Below are positions 44,608 to 52,968 of a stretch of 64,000 nucleotides of DNA, one piece after another. How positions within the stretch are numbered: the stretch's first letter is position 1; each line of letters starts with the position of its first letter. The stretch lies in the NCBI RefSeq assembly GCF_036965165.1, contig NZ_JBALOX010000070.1:1-64000 (forward strand), in the 5' to 3' direction. Source of the DNA: Ferdinandcohnia sp036965165 (GTDB taxonomy: Bacteria; Bacillota; Bacilli; Bacillales; Bacillaceae_L). Both the position numbers and the translations under genes were made by a program. The notes below the pieces were generated by a model. The model ran no database searches. It was not told the origin of the DNA and saw only the letters and a program-made list of their open reading frames with translations.

Positions 44608-44701
44608 ACTTTTTTCTGTGTTTATCGACCATCAAAACAATTGAAAAAGGCCCTATCAAAACTAAATTTGATGTGGCGGTTATGAGTCTGAATAGGGTTA
44701 T
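44606..44701 (-). pseudogene. Holin-like toxin remnant with lost start codon
   Basis: The frame ITLFRLITATSNLVLIG followed by PFSIVLMVDKHRKK and a stop is 31 codons long. It aligns with the intact toxin at 38966-39070 (SNLVL shared, hydrophobic middle, K-K end). The codon at the start position is ATA instead of ATG, and no ribosome binding site precedes it. Confidence 0.45.
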
Positions 44702-44779
44702 TAATTTTTAATTGTTACGTGGGGACGGTTTTCATTCTGCCGGTTTGGTTGGGTGGGAATCGTTTTTTTACGCGCTACT

Positions 44780-44811
44780 AAAAAGAGCCGCCCCACTAAG
44801 TGGAACAGCTC
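44780..44811 (-). terminator. Intrinsic terminator of prs
   Basis: GAGCTGTTCCAC and GTGGGGCGGCTC form a 12-bp stem with G-U pairs, followed by TTTTT on the minus strand, starting 8 nt past the stop. Confidence 0.9.
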
Positions 44812-44818
44812 AGTAAAT

Positions 44819-45769
44819 TTATTCAAATAAAGGACTCACAGCTTTTTCGTTGTGGATGCGATCGATTGCGTTGACTAGCAATGGTGCCACTGAAATGGTT
44901 GTGATTTTATCAATTTGTTTTTCTTCTGGTAATTGAATGGTATTTGTGATGACCAATTCTTGAATTGGTGAAGATTCAATTCTTTCAATCGCTGGACCAG
45001 ATAGGACTGGGTGTGTACAGCATGCGTATACTCCCTTTGCCCCCATTTCCTTTAATGCTTTTGCAGCAATGGTTATTGTTCCGGCTGTATCAATTAAGTC
45101 ATCGATAATGATGGCATTTTTCCCTTCAATATTACCAATGATGTTCATAATTTCTGCCACATTTGGCTTTGGACGGCGTTTATCAATAAAGGCAATTGGC
45201 ACATTTAGTTGGCTTGCCAATTTTCTTGCCCGAACAACTCCACCTTGGTCAGGGGCAACGACTACAACATCGTCAAGCTCTTTTCCAGCAAAATATTCCG
45301 CTAGAAGTGGTACGCCTAGTAATTGATCCACAGGAATATCGAAAAACCCTTGGATTTGTGGTGCGTGAAGGTCCATTGTCAAGACCCTGGTTGCACCCGC
45401 TGTTTCTAGTAAATTTGCGATCAACTTTGCCGTGATTGGCTCACGTGATCTTGCTTTACGGTCCTGGCGTGCATACCCGTAGTATGGAATCACAACGTTA
45501 ATGTCTTTTGCAGAAGCTCTTTTTAACGCGTCAATCATAATCAATAATTCCATCACATGTTCGTTTGCTGGCTGTGAAGTCGATTGGACCAAGTATACCT
45601 CACTTCCACGTACACTTTCTTCTATGTTTATATGTATTTCACCATCACTAAAACGAGATACTGTACTTTTTCCTAACTCGCAGCCAAGTAACGTCGCCAT
45701 TTCCTTAGCTAGTTTTGAATTGGAATTTAAACTAAACATTTTAAAACACTCATTCAATTGGTAAGCCAC
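44819..45769 (-). CDS. prs: Ribose-phosphate pyrophosphokinase
   Basis: The 316-residue enzyme makes PRPP from ribose-5-P and ATP. It has FSLNSNSKLAKEMA, RFSDGEIHINIEESVRG, YYGYARQDRKARSREPITAK, DLHAPQIQGFFDIP and the PRPP loop IIIDDLIDTAGT. The start is a GTG with GGAGG 7 nt upstream, giving nearly the length of B. subtilis Prs (317); in-frame starts further up would add 29 residues without homology. It stands alone, away from the usual glmU neighbourhood, so it may be a second copy tied to purine/ribose salvage. Confidence 0.92.
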   Translation of the reverse strand: MAYQLNECFKMFSLNSNSKLAKEMATLLGCELGKSTVSRFSDGEIHINIEESVRGSEVYLVQSTSQPANEHVMELLIMIDALKRASAKDINVVIPYYGYARQDRKARSREPITAKLIANLLETAGATRVLTMDLHAPQIQGFFDIPVDQLLGVPLLAEYFAGKELDDVVVVAPDQGGVVRARKLASQLNVPIAFIDKRRPKPNVAEIMNIIGNIEGKNAIIIDDLIDTAGTITIAAKALKEMGAKGVYACCTHPVLSGPAIERIESSPIQELVITNTIQLPEEKQIDKITTISVAPLLVNAIDRIHNEKAVSPLFE

Positions 45770-45908
45770 TTTTCGTCCTCCAAGCAAATATAGTCTATAT
45801 ATAATATAACCTATCTTTACAATCTTTACATAGTGCCTAGTTACACTTTTCGACAAAAACTTTGTGAAACCCTATAAAAAAGACACCACATATGTGATGT
45901 CCTACTTT

Positions 45909-46064
45909 ATCAACTACGCTTTTGCATATTTGCCGCCCAGATTTTTTAGGCCCACACGACGTGGGTCACAAAGACGTTGCCACAGGACGTGGCGTCCTTA
46001 GTCTTTGATCCTAAGCTCGAAAAGTTTCCTTTAAAAATCTGTGGCATCCGCCGGAGGCTTTAAC
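45909..46064 (+). repeat. Long hairpin repeat R, full copy 3
   Basis: A full copy with outer stem CAGATTTTT (45938-45946) and AAAAATCTG (46033-46041). Inner hairpins are CCCACACGACGTGGG, GCCACAGGACGTGGC, and CAAAGAC with GTCTTTG. It lies in the 370-nt gap between prs and purU, in the same orientation as the copies at 17.7-18.0 kb. Confidence 0.8.
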
Positions 46065-46138
46065 TTTATTCATTCCTGATTTACTAATATAACTTGGTTC
46101 AATCCAATAAAATTCATGAAGACCTCTAATGAATAAAG

Positions 46139-47026
46139 TTAAAACAAAATTGTCTTATTATGATCCACAATAATTCGGTCTTCGAGATGCCATTTTACTC
46201 CTCGTGCAAGCACGCTTCGTTCGATGGTTTGCCCGATTTTTTTCAGTCTTGCTACATCGTCACGGTGATCAACGCGCGCGATATCCTGCTCAATAATCGG
46301 GCCCTCGTCCAAGTCGTTTGTTACATAATGGGAGGTCGCTCCGATTAATTTTACCCCGCGAGTATAGGCACGCTCATACGGTCTCGCTCCGACAAACGCC
46401 GGCAGGAATGAGTGGTGGATGTTGATAATTTGATTTGGATATGCCGCGACAAAATCTGGTGTTAAAACCTGCATGTAGCGCGCGAGCACAATCAAATCAA
46501 TGTCATACTCTTTTAATAGCTGTAATTGCTGTTCCTCAACCTGTTTACGGATATCCTTGTTCGCTGGAATGTAAACGAATGGAATCCCAAGATTTTCGAC
46601 AACCGGTCTCGCATCCTCATGATTACTCACGACAACTGCAATTTCCGTCATCAAGTCACCGCTTTGCCATTCCCATAAAAGCTCATGCAAACAGTGGAGC
46701 TGCTTGGAAACAAAGATAGCGGTTCTTTTCACATTTTGTACGTTAATTAGCTTCCATTTCATTGAAAACTTTTCAGCAACCTTTAAAAAAGCAGATTCCA
46801 TCTTCTGCTCTTTCTCCGCTAAGGATGGGCAGTCAAATTCGATTCGAAGATAAAAGGTTCCTTCTTGATGGTGTGTGGAATACTGGCTGGATTCAATGAT
46901 ATTTGCGTCGAATGAATATAAAAATTGAGAGATGGCCATCACGATTCCCGGTTGGTCCGGGCAACTCACCAATAGTCTTCCGTGATTCTGATGTTTGCTT
47001 TGAAACTCTTCCTTGTTAAAATACAT
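46139..47026 (-). CDS. purU: Formyltetrahydrofolate deformylase
   Basis: The 295-residue protein has an N-terminal ACT domain (RLLVSCPDQPGIVMAIS) and a formyltransferase-like domain. The latter has ARYMQVLTPDF, INIHHSFLPAF with the catalytic His, and GATSHYVTNDLDEGPII with the catalytic Asp. It releases formate from 10-formyl-THF, which feeds purine synthesis and balances one-carbon pools. The start is the ATG at 47026, where GAGG has 8 nt spacing; the ATG two codons earlier is too close to it. Confidence 0.93.
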   Translation of the reverse strand: MYFNKEEFQSKHQNHGRLLVSCPDQPGIVMAISQFLYSFDANIIESSQYSTHHQEGTFYLRIEFDCPSLAEKEQKMESAFLKVAEKFSMKWKLINVQNVKRTAIFVSKQLHCLHELLWEWQSGDLMTEIAVVVSNHEDARPVVENLGIPFVYIPANKDIRKQVEEQQLQLLKEYDIDLIVLARYMQVLTPDFVAAYPNQIINIHHSFLPAFVGARPYERAYTRGVKLIGATSHYVTNDLDEGPIIEQDIARVDHRDDVARLKKIGQTIERSVLARGVKWHLEDRIIVDHNKTILF

Positions 47027-47113
47027 GTTCATAACCTCACATTGATTAATGAGAAATATTATAACAGTATCGTAGAGAGTTGTCTAAATAATTCAGTATT
47101 TTTTCAGATCAGA

Positions 47114-47172
47114 GGGACAGGTTCCGTGTCCCACAAATTCAACCTGGGAAAGTGGACCTGTCCCCGTGTCCC
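47114..47172. repeat. Paired GGGACAGG palindromes, downstream of the M20 gene
   Basis: GGGACAGGTTCCGTGTCCC is followed 21 bp later by GGACCTGTCCCCGTGTCCC. The pair reaches almost to the M20 gene stop. A similar pair lies just before that gene's start (48343-48398). Confidence 0.7.
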
Positions 47173-47174
47173 TT

Positions 47175-48323
47175 CTATTCATTCGCCAATTTTTCAATTA
47201 AAAGCGCAACAAGCGCACTTCTTACCGGCATCTGTGAGATGAGCAGATGCTCGTTTGAAGCGTGGGCCCCGTCACCAACTGGTCCTAGCCCATCTAAAGT
47301 TGGGGCAAATTGTGATGCGAAGCTACCATCGCTTCCCCCGCCACTCGCCTGTTCTTCCAAGTTAAAATCAAGATATTCCTTCGCCAATTCCTTTGCTGTT
47401 TCAAACATTTTTGTGATCTCCGGTGTTTTTTCCATGACCGGTCGATTGATGCCACCTGTAACCTCGATTGTTAAGCCTTCTTTAGATGGCGTCAATCCTT
47501 GAATCAACGGAATAACTCTTTCAAATTCGGCGTTATTTTCCACACGTAAATCCAATTCAGCCTCTGCCTCTGCAGCGACCACATTGGATGCACTCCCGCC
47601 TTTTACAAGTCCGATATTTAAGGTAGTTCCTTTTTCGAAGTCTGTTAATCCATGCAAATAAAGGGTTTGCCTGGCAAGCTCTTCGATTGCACTTATTCCT
47701 TTTTCAGGCTCTATCCCGGAGTGGGCAGCAAGTCCCGTTACTTTTATCGTGAACATGCCGACACCTTTGCGGGAAGTTTTCAACTTTCCTTTTTTGGAGG
47801 CTGCCGCGGATTCTAGAACTAGTACATATTTGCTCTTTTTCGCTTCCACTTCGATTAATGCTCGTGAAGAATCACTTCCAATTTCTTCATCAGACGTAAA
47901 CAACATGACAACCTTGGTTTTCAAAGGAACCTGGAGTGTTTTAAGAGCATTTAGTGCAAACAACCCTTGCACGATACCCCCCTTCATATCAAATGAACCC
48001 GGTCCATAAAGTTCGTCTCCATCAATGTGGAATGGGAGATTTTCAAGTGTGCCCTTTGGCCACACCGTATCCATATGCGCTAAAATCAAAATCTGCTCAT
48101 CACCCTCGCCAAGTTCACAGCGAAAATGGTCACCAAAGTGTTCATTGTCAAACCTTTGGACCCGGCCACCAACATATTTTTTATAAAGCAACTGAACCTG
48201 CTCACCCACCTGGTCCACCGCTTCTTTATCATGAGACGGAGATTCCAACTCCACTAGGCTCTTCAAAACCTCCACCATCTCTGACTCTTTCTCTTTCAAA
48301 AATGCCACAACTTGCTGTTCCAT
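47175..48323 (-). CDS. M20 family metallopeptidase, carboxypeptidase G2-like
   Basis: The 382-residue enzyme has the zinc ligands in ILAHMDTVWPKG, GPGSFDMKGG and FTSDEEIGSDSSR, then the dimerisation domain (GLAAHSGIEPEKG) and GDGAHASNEH. This matches M20A peptidases like glutamate carboxypeptidase. There is no signal peptide. The gene is bracketed at both ends by related GGGACAGG palindromes. Substrate unknown; neighbours are purine genes. Confidence 0.88.
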   Translation of the reverse strand: MEQQVVAFLKEKESEMVEVLKSLVELESPSHDKEAVDQVGEQVQLLYKKYVGGRVQRFDNEHFGDHFRCELGEGDEQILILAHMDTVWPKGTLENLPFHIDGDELYGPGSFDMKGGIVQGLFALNALKTLQVPLKTKVVMLFTSDEEIGSDSSRALIEVEAKKSKYVLVLESAAASKKGKLKTSRKGVGMFTIKVTGLAAHSGIEPEKGISAIEELARQTLYLHGLTDFEKGTTLNIGLVKGGSASNVVAAEAEAELDLRVENNAEFERVIPLIQGLTPSKEGLTIEVTGGINRPVMEKTPEITKMFETAKELAKEYLDFNLEEQASGGGSDGSFASQFAPTLDGLGPVGDGAHASNEHLLISQMPVRSALVALLIEKLANE

Positions 48324-48342
48324 TACAAAGCCACCTTTTCAT

Positions 48343-48398
48343 GGGACGGAGGGTTCTTTGTCCCACCTATTTTTACCTGGGACGGGGAACCTGTCCCC
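48343..48398. repeat. Paired GGGACAGG palindromes, upstream of the M20 gene
   Basis: A GGGACGG...TTTGTCCC palindrome is followed 14 bp later by GGGACGGGGAACCTGTCCCC. It lies 19 nt upstream of the M20 start codon. Confidence 0.7.
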
Positions 48399-48445
48399 GT
48401 TACCCTTCAAAATTCATATATTATAACAATATTACAACAATTGAA

Positions 48446-48472
48446 CCCATGCTACTCTTTTTGTAGCATGGG
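48446..48472. terminator. Hairpin after the nucleoside hydrolase gene
   Basis: CCCATGCTAC and GTAGCATGGG form a 10-bp stem with a 7-nt loop. The U run is weak on both strands (TTCAATTGTT on the minus strand), so termination may be partial. Confidence 0.6.
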
Positions 48473-48482
48473 CTTGAATTTT

Positions 48483-49400
48483 CTATTTGGTGACTGGCAC
48501 TCTTTTTAAAAAGTGATCTAAAAATTTTGGAGCGTCGACTTCGGTGCATACATGGATTTTTGGGTCTACATCAGGGTTTGGAACTGTTTTTCCATCTTCT
48601 TCGCCATTGGTAATCACATCGACTCCTATGTACTTCGTCTTTACAAAGCTCGGGTCAATGGCCACACCTACTGCCAACGGATCGTGCAGGCCGCAGCCAC
48701 CGATTCCGGGGTTAACGGATTCATAGAAGTCATGATAAAAACTAACCATGTCCGCAAAAAAATCGCCCGTCTCGGAACCTCGCCATGCGTTTACATTATC
48801 CCTTGGCAACAATGTTTGCATCGTCACATCTAGCCCTACCAAAGTTATCGGTAATCCCAATGACAACACGATTCTTGCAGCTTCAGGGTCGGTAAAAATA
48901 TTCGCCTCTGCGTGTGGCGTCGCATTTCCTGGCACAAAGACCGCACCGCCCATTATCACGACGTTTCCAACAAGCCCTGTAATCTCTGGGGCTTTTTGAA
49001 TCGCAAGAGCCAAGTTCGTTAATGGTCCAACCGCGATAATGGTCACCTCATGTGGAAGTTTTTTTACCTGATCTATGATAAAATCGACCGCAGACTGGGC
49101 TTCAGCGGACGCATCAGGTTCAAAATCCAACATATTTCCTAACCCATCTTCCCCGTGTACCTTTTTCGCAAAACCTTCACGATTCCCACGAGCAAGTGGC
49201 GTTGCCGAACCTGTAAAAACCGGGATTCTTTTTCCAAGCTTCTCTAAAACCGCTAGCGTGTTTCGAGTCGCCTCATCAACCGCAACATTTCCGTAGCTTG
49301 TCGTTAATCCAAGGATTTCAAGCTCCGGTGAATTCACGGCATAGGCAATCGCCATCGCATCATCAATTCCCGTATCCACATCAAAAATAATTTTCTTCAT
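48483..49400 (-). CDS. Inosine-uridine preferring nucleoside hydrolase family protein
   Basis: The 305-residue protein has the calcium-binding signature DVDTGIDDAMAI at its start and NIFTDPEAA plus CGLHDPLAVGVAIDP further on. It hydrolyses nucleosides to base and ribose. The ribokinase gene is 3 nt upstream, so the ribose released is phosphorylated directly. Purine preference is inferred from context. Confidence 0.92.
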   Translation of the reverse strand: MKKIIFDVDTGIDDAMAIAYAVNSPELEILGLTTSYGNVAVDEATRNTLAVLEKLGKRIPVFTGSATPLARGNREGFAKKVHGEDGLGNMLDFEPDASAEAQSAVDFIIDQVKKLPHEVTIIAVGPLTNLALAIQKAPEITGLVGNVVIMGGAVFVPGNATPHAEANIFTDPEAARIVLSLGLPITLVGLDVTMQTLLPRDNVNAWRGSETGDFFADMVSFYHDFYESVNPGIGGCGLHDPLAVGVAIDPSFVKTKYIGVDVITNGEEDGKTVPNPDVDPKIHVCTEVDAPKFLDHFLKRVPVTK

Positions 49401-49403
49401 GGT

Positions 49404-50318
49404 TTACCTCCTAAATTCTTGCGTTTCATCTAAAGTTGGCATTGAGGCTTGTGCGCCTTTTTTCGTAACTGTTAACGCGCCAACTGTGTTTGCAAATTCA
49501 GTTGCATCTTGCAGATTTTTCCCGCCAACGAGGGCTGTTGCGAGAGCGCCCGCAAATGCATCGCCTGCTGCGGTCGTATCAACCGTAGTCACAGTGAATG
49601 GGTCGACAAAAAACGATTCTGTGTCCTTCAACACGACGACGCCTTTCCCACCAAGCTTTGCAAATACCGTGTCAACACCCTTTTTCAGGAGTTTGGTGCT
49701 TGCCGTTTTTGCAGTTTCCGCATCCGAAATTTTTGCATCAGCCACAATTCCTAACTCGCTCTCATTTGGAACGAGGTAGGTCACTTTTTTATAAAGATCG
49801 TCTGGAAGCTTCTGTGCTGGCGCAGGATCGAGCATTACCGGAACATTATATGTATGAGCGATATTCGCAACTTCAAGAACGGTATCCAGAGGAATCTCGA
49901 GCTGCATCATCACAAGCTTCGCCTCTCGAATGACTTGCTCGTGTTTTCTTACGTATTCAGGTGTCACATAGTCGTTTGCCCCCGGTGAAACAATGATGCT
50001 ATTTTCCCCATCTGCATTTACGCTTATGACAGCCACGCCTGACGATACACCGCGAATTTTTTCGATATTTGAAGTATCCACCCCGACTTCGTTCAAGCCT
50101 TTTAAAAGCTGCTCACCAAAAATGTCTTCTCCGACGCACCCGAGCATCGCAACCGATACCCCAAGTTTCGAAGCCGCATACGCTTGGTTGCCGCCTTTTC
50201 CACCATTCCCCGTAAAAAAGCCATGCCCCAGGACCGTTTCGCCCCATTCCGGACGCTGCTTCACATTCACCACCATGTCCACATTCAAGCTTCCTACCAC
50301 AACAATATCCGCACCCAT
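49404..50318 (-). CDS. rbsK: Ribokinase
   Basis: The 304-residue PfkB-family kinase has the GSLNVDMV start, GGKGGNQAYAA, and the C-terminal DTTAAGDAFAGALA with the catalytic Asp. It makes ribose-5-P, which Prs converts to PRPP. It is the first gene of a two-gene unit with the nucleoside hydrolase instead of a ribose transporter operon. Confidence 0.92.
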   Translation of the reverse strand: MGADIVVVGSLNVDMVVNVKQRPEWGETVLGHGFFTGNGGKGGNQAYAASKLGVSVAMLGCVGEDIFGEQLLKGLNEVGVDTSNIEKIRGVSSGVAVISVNADGENSIIVSPGANDYVTPEYVRKHEQVIREAKLVMMQLEIPLDTVLEVANIAHTYNVPVMLDPAPAQKLPDDLYKKVTYLVPNESELGIVADAKISDAETAKTASTKLLKKGVDTVFAKLGGKGVVVLKDTESFFVDPFTVTTVDTTAAGDAFAGALATALVGGKNLQDATEFANTVGALTVTKKGAQASMPTLDETQEFRR

Positions 50319-50363
50319 CTGACTTCCCCCAATCTTTTAAAAAACAAGATTATAATATAGAAT

Positions 50364-50392
50364 ATTATAGACAAATTACCAAACAGTAGCAA
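50364..50392 (-). promoter_or_regulatory. Predicted promoter of the rbsK-nucleoside hydrolase operon
   Basis: Minus-strand TTGCTA (50387-50392) and a perfect TATAAT (50364-50369) are 17 bp apart, 46 nt upstream of the rbsK start. Confidence 0.6.
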
Positions 50393-50430
50393 AACTAGCG
50401 AACTGTAAAACATGAAGGAGGAATATTTTT

Positions 50431-51249
50431 ATGCATAAAACAGCGGATATTATGGAAGCAACAAATTACATATTAAGCAAAACAGACCACCGCCCGACGA
50501 ATGGAATGATTCTCGGTTCGGGACTTGGCACACTTGCAGATGAAATTGAAAATGCGATAGTCATTCCTTACAACGAGATCCCTCATTTTGCAAAGTCTGA
50601 GGCTGAAGGTCATGCAAATGAGCTTGTGATTGGACAATTGATGGGGAAAACAGTTGTTGCGATGAAGGGGCGATTTCACTATTATGAAGGCTTCACTCTA
50701 GATGAAGTGACGTTTCCTGTACGTGTAATGAAAGCACTTGGCATCGAACAGCTTCTTATCACGAACGCTTGTGGCGCCATAAATACGAGCTTTACTCCTG
50801 GAGATTTAATGTTAATTACTGACCATATCAATTTAGTCGGGACGAATCCGCTAATTGGTCCTAACAATTCGGAATTAGGTACCCGTTTCCCTGACGTGTC
50901 CGAGGTTTATAACAAAGGTTTGCGTGGAATTGCTGCTGAAGTAGCTAGTGAAAATGGGATTACATTGCAGCAGGGCGTGTATGCATGGTGGAGTGGACCC
51001 GCATATGAAACGCCTGCTGAAATTCGGATGATTCGTACCCTCGGAGCTGACGCAGTTGGTATGTCAACCGTTCCAGAGGCGATTGTTGCAACTCACTCTA
51101 GCATGAAGGTGCTTGGTATTTCTTGTCTTACTAACATGGCATGTGGCATTCTTGATCAACCGTTAAGCCATGAAGAAGTGATTGAAGTAGCAGGTAGAGT
51201 TAAAACTAAATTTATTCAGTTAGTGAAGGGGATATTGGAGAGAGTCTAA
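50431..51249 (+). CDS. punA: Purine nucleoside phosphorylase (PNP-I, trimeric type)
   Basis: The 272-residue enzyme has the phosphate-binding GSGLG, the EAEGHAN block, GRFHYYEG, NACGAIN and SGPAYETPAEIRMIRTLGADAVGMSTVPE, as in PunA/PNP-I. It cleaves purine nucleosides with phosphate to base and ribose-1-P. In the substrate loop GVYAWWSGP replaces the commoner GVYxxLSGP. GAAGGAGG lies upstream of the ATG. It is divergent from rbsK. Confidence 0.92.
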   Translation: MHKTADIMEATNYILSKTDHRPTNGMILGSGLGTLADEIENAIVIPYNEIPHFAKSEAEGHANELVIGQLMGKTVVAMKGRFHYYEGFTLDEVTFPVRVMKALGIEQLLITNACGAINTSFTPGDLMLITDHINLVGTNPLIGPNNSELGTRFPDVSEVYNKGLRGIAAEVASENGITLQQGVYAWWSGPAYETPAEIRMIRTLGADAVGMSTVPEAIVATHSSMKVLGISCLTNMACGILDQPLSHEEVIEVAGRVKTKFIQLVKGILERV

Positions 51250-51405
51250 TCGTATACACCAACAGGTGGTTCCTGTGTCCAAAACTAGATATGGAGTTAA
51301 CCTAATGGATCATGCTTTAGAAGATGGAAAAATTAATAGAAGAAGAAATCTAGAGGAACATTTTTGATTTTCACATCAAACAGCGCAATTGTACCGTATT
51401 AAAGT

Positions 51406-51439
51406 TTACAGGCCCTTGCAATCATGCAATGGCCTGTAA
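51406..51439 (+). terminator. Possible terminator of punA
   Basis: TTACAGGCC...GGCCTGTAA with an inner TTGCA/TGCAA stem. The T run (CTTTTTATT) starts about 7 nt after the stem, so strength is uncertain. It is 157 nt past the stop. Confidence 0.5.
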
Positions 51440-51480
51440 GATCTGCTTTTTATTGCGTGGATTAGCACTTCCCCACACGG

Positions 51481-51735
51481 GTTTGCGTCTTCTCACACAT
51501 ATTTGCGTTGCCCCAGACATTTATTCGCCGGCTCACAGAGATTTGCGTTATCTCAGGCATATTTGCGTCGATTCACGAATTTATGCGTCGCCCCAGACTT
51601 TTTTGCGTCGATTACCAAAGATTTGCATCGTACCATGGATATTTGCGTCAACTCCTACTTTTTTGCGTCGGTTTTCATGTTTTTGCGTCGAATACCAAAT
51701 ATTTGTGTCACCCGCGTACTTTTTCGCCACATACC
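51481..51735 (+). repeat. TTGCGTC repeat array D (about 13 units, 20-bp period)
   Basis: Head-to-tail degenerate units such as ATTTGCGTCGATTCACGA and TTTTGCGTCGATTACCAA, with a 19-21 bp spacing of the TTGCGTC core. It lies between the convergent punA and ROK regulator genes, in the same orientation as the other arrays. Several overlapping frames stay open through it and are not genes. Confidence 0.85.
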
Positions 51736-51771
51736 CAAAACATTTCAATTCCCAATCCCAACCACGAAACA

Positions 51772-51803
51772 AGGCAGGGGACTTCGCCCCTGCCTCTTTT
51801 TTA
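51772..51803. terminator. Bidirectional terminator between punA and the ROK regulator
   Basis: GGCAGGGG pairs with CCCCTGCC around ACTTCG. It is followed by TCTTTTTT on the plus strand and TTGTTT on the minus strand, and lies at the ROK gene stop. Confidence 0.9.
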
Positions 51804-52913
51804 CTCCCTTTCAAAGTCCAGCACGACTGCGGTTGCAGCACCTAAGGACTGAGAATAGGGCTCATTATTAAAATAAATTTGTGTTTTGGAATATGGAATC
51901 TTGAGGGCATTTTGCTCAAGATGAATCAATAATGATTGTTGAAAAGTCTCATAATGATTATATGGGCTATCTATTACAATCGTACCTGGATTTAGCAAAT
52001 GGATAATATTGATCAGGGAGGATGCCAAATAAATGCCGTACTTTTTGATTTGTTCCTGTAGAAGCTGCTCCCTACCATCGGGTGACTCCTCAAACTCCAT
52101 TTGATCCAGCCATTCCTGGAATGCTTTTCGGCTTATCATTTTCTCTAAACAGCCGCGTTGGCCGCAACCGCACAATGGTCCATTTGCATCAACTGAAATA
52201 TGGCCAATCTCACCGGAAGTCCAACTGTCGCCATTCCAAATCTGTCCCTCGGAAGTAAAAGCTCCACCGATTCCATCGCCGATTCGAATATAAAACGAGC
52301 TGCCAGAACATGTTTCATCCTTCATCCCAGCGGAGCACAAAGAAGCCATATTGACATTGTTTTGTACAATAATCGGAACAGATATCCACTGCTTCAGTTC
52401 TTCACTGACATGGATATTCTTCCAACCAAGATTCGTGGAATGATCGACAATTCCTTCGTTCGCATTTACAATTCCAGGAATTCCAATCCCTAAGCCTACC
52501 ACTTCTGGGTGTTCGACCAACAGGTTCTCAACGATTTTTCGAATCTCCAAACAAACCGTTCCCCAGTCTTTTCCGTCTACTTCACAAAACCCGCTCTCAA
52601 CTGCATCCAAATAAAAATCGGTCACCATATATTCGATACCATCGTGGTGAATCGCAATTCCAATTGCTTTAAAAGCATTTTGATTTAATTCAATGACGAC
52701 CTTTGGACGACCAGCCTTTTTTAGATCCTTGACTCCGACCTCTTTAATGATGCCGTCCTTTACATATTGATCGACAATCAGTGAGATGGTATTTTTGCTA
52801 ACTCCCATCGCTTTCGCCAAATCTTTTCTAGAGGTCTGTTTATATTGCCGCAATAGGGACAATACCTTTTTCTGATTTTGTTCTCGTAAAACTCCCGGGC
52901 CTCTTGTTTTCAT
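51801..52913 (-). CDS. ROK-family transcriptional repressor (NagC/XylR-like)
   Basis: The 370-residue protein has an N-terminal winged helix-turn-helix (TSRKDLAKAMGVSKNTISLIV). A ROK sugar-binding domain follows, with the zinc motif CGCGQRGC and GEIGHISVD. It is the last gene of the nag-type operon and probably its repressor, released by an amino sugar or its phosphate. The ATG at 52913 has GAGG 8 nt upstream; earlier in-frame starts would run into the SIS gene. Confidence 0.85.
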   Translation of the reverse strand: MKTRGPGVLREQNQKKVLSLLRQYKQTSRKDLAKAMGVSKNTISLIVDQYVKDGIIKEVGVKDLKKAGRPKVVIELNQNAFKAIGIAIHHDGIEYMVTDFYLDAVESGFCEVDGKDWGTVCLEIRKIVENLLVEHPEVVGLGIGIPGIVNANEGIVDHSTNLGWKNIHVSEELKQWISVPIIVQNNVNMASLCSAGMKDETCSGSSFYIRIGDGIGGAFTSEGQIWNGDSWTSGEIGHISVDANGPLCGCGQRGCLEKMISRKAFQEWLDQMEFEESPDGREQLLQEQIKKYGIYLASSLINIIHLLNPGTIVIDSPYNHYETFQQSLLIHLEQNALKIPYSKTQIYFNNEPYSQSLGAATAVVLDFERE

Positions 52914-52968
52914 TTCTCTTTCCTCATCTCTCATCCACAAACATACCGTTATTATACCAATTGGACCC

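Larger units (their letters stand above)
44333..44818. other. Intergenic region between pbuX and prs
   Basis: It holds a hairpin CGCCGATA...TATCGGCG (44412-44437) of unknown role, the decayed toxin gene with its GTAGC/GCTAC hairpin, a GTGGGGACGG sequence near 44719, and the prs terminator. No intact gene is seen. Confidence 0.5.

Noticed and set aside
51481..51735. CRISPR array
   Set aside because: Units are 20 bp, degenerate and head-to-tail without unique spacers, and no cas genes are present.
51429..51871. Overlapping frames with repeated FASxxxxLRR-like peptides
   Set aside because: Same cause: a degenerate 20-bp array. No ribosome binding sites.
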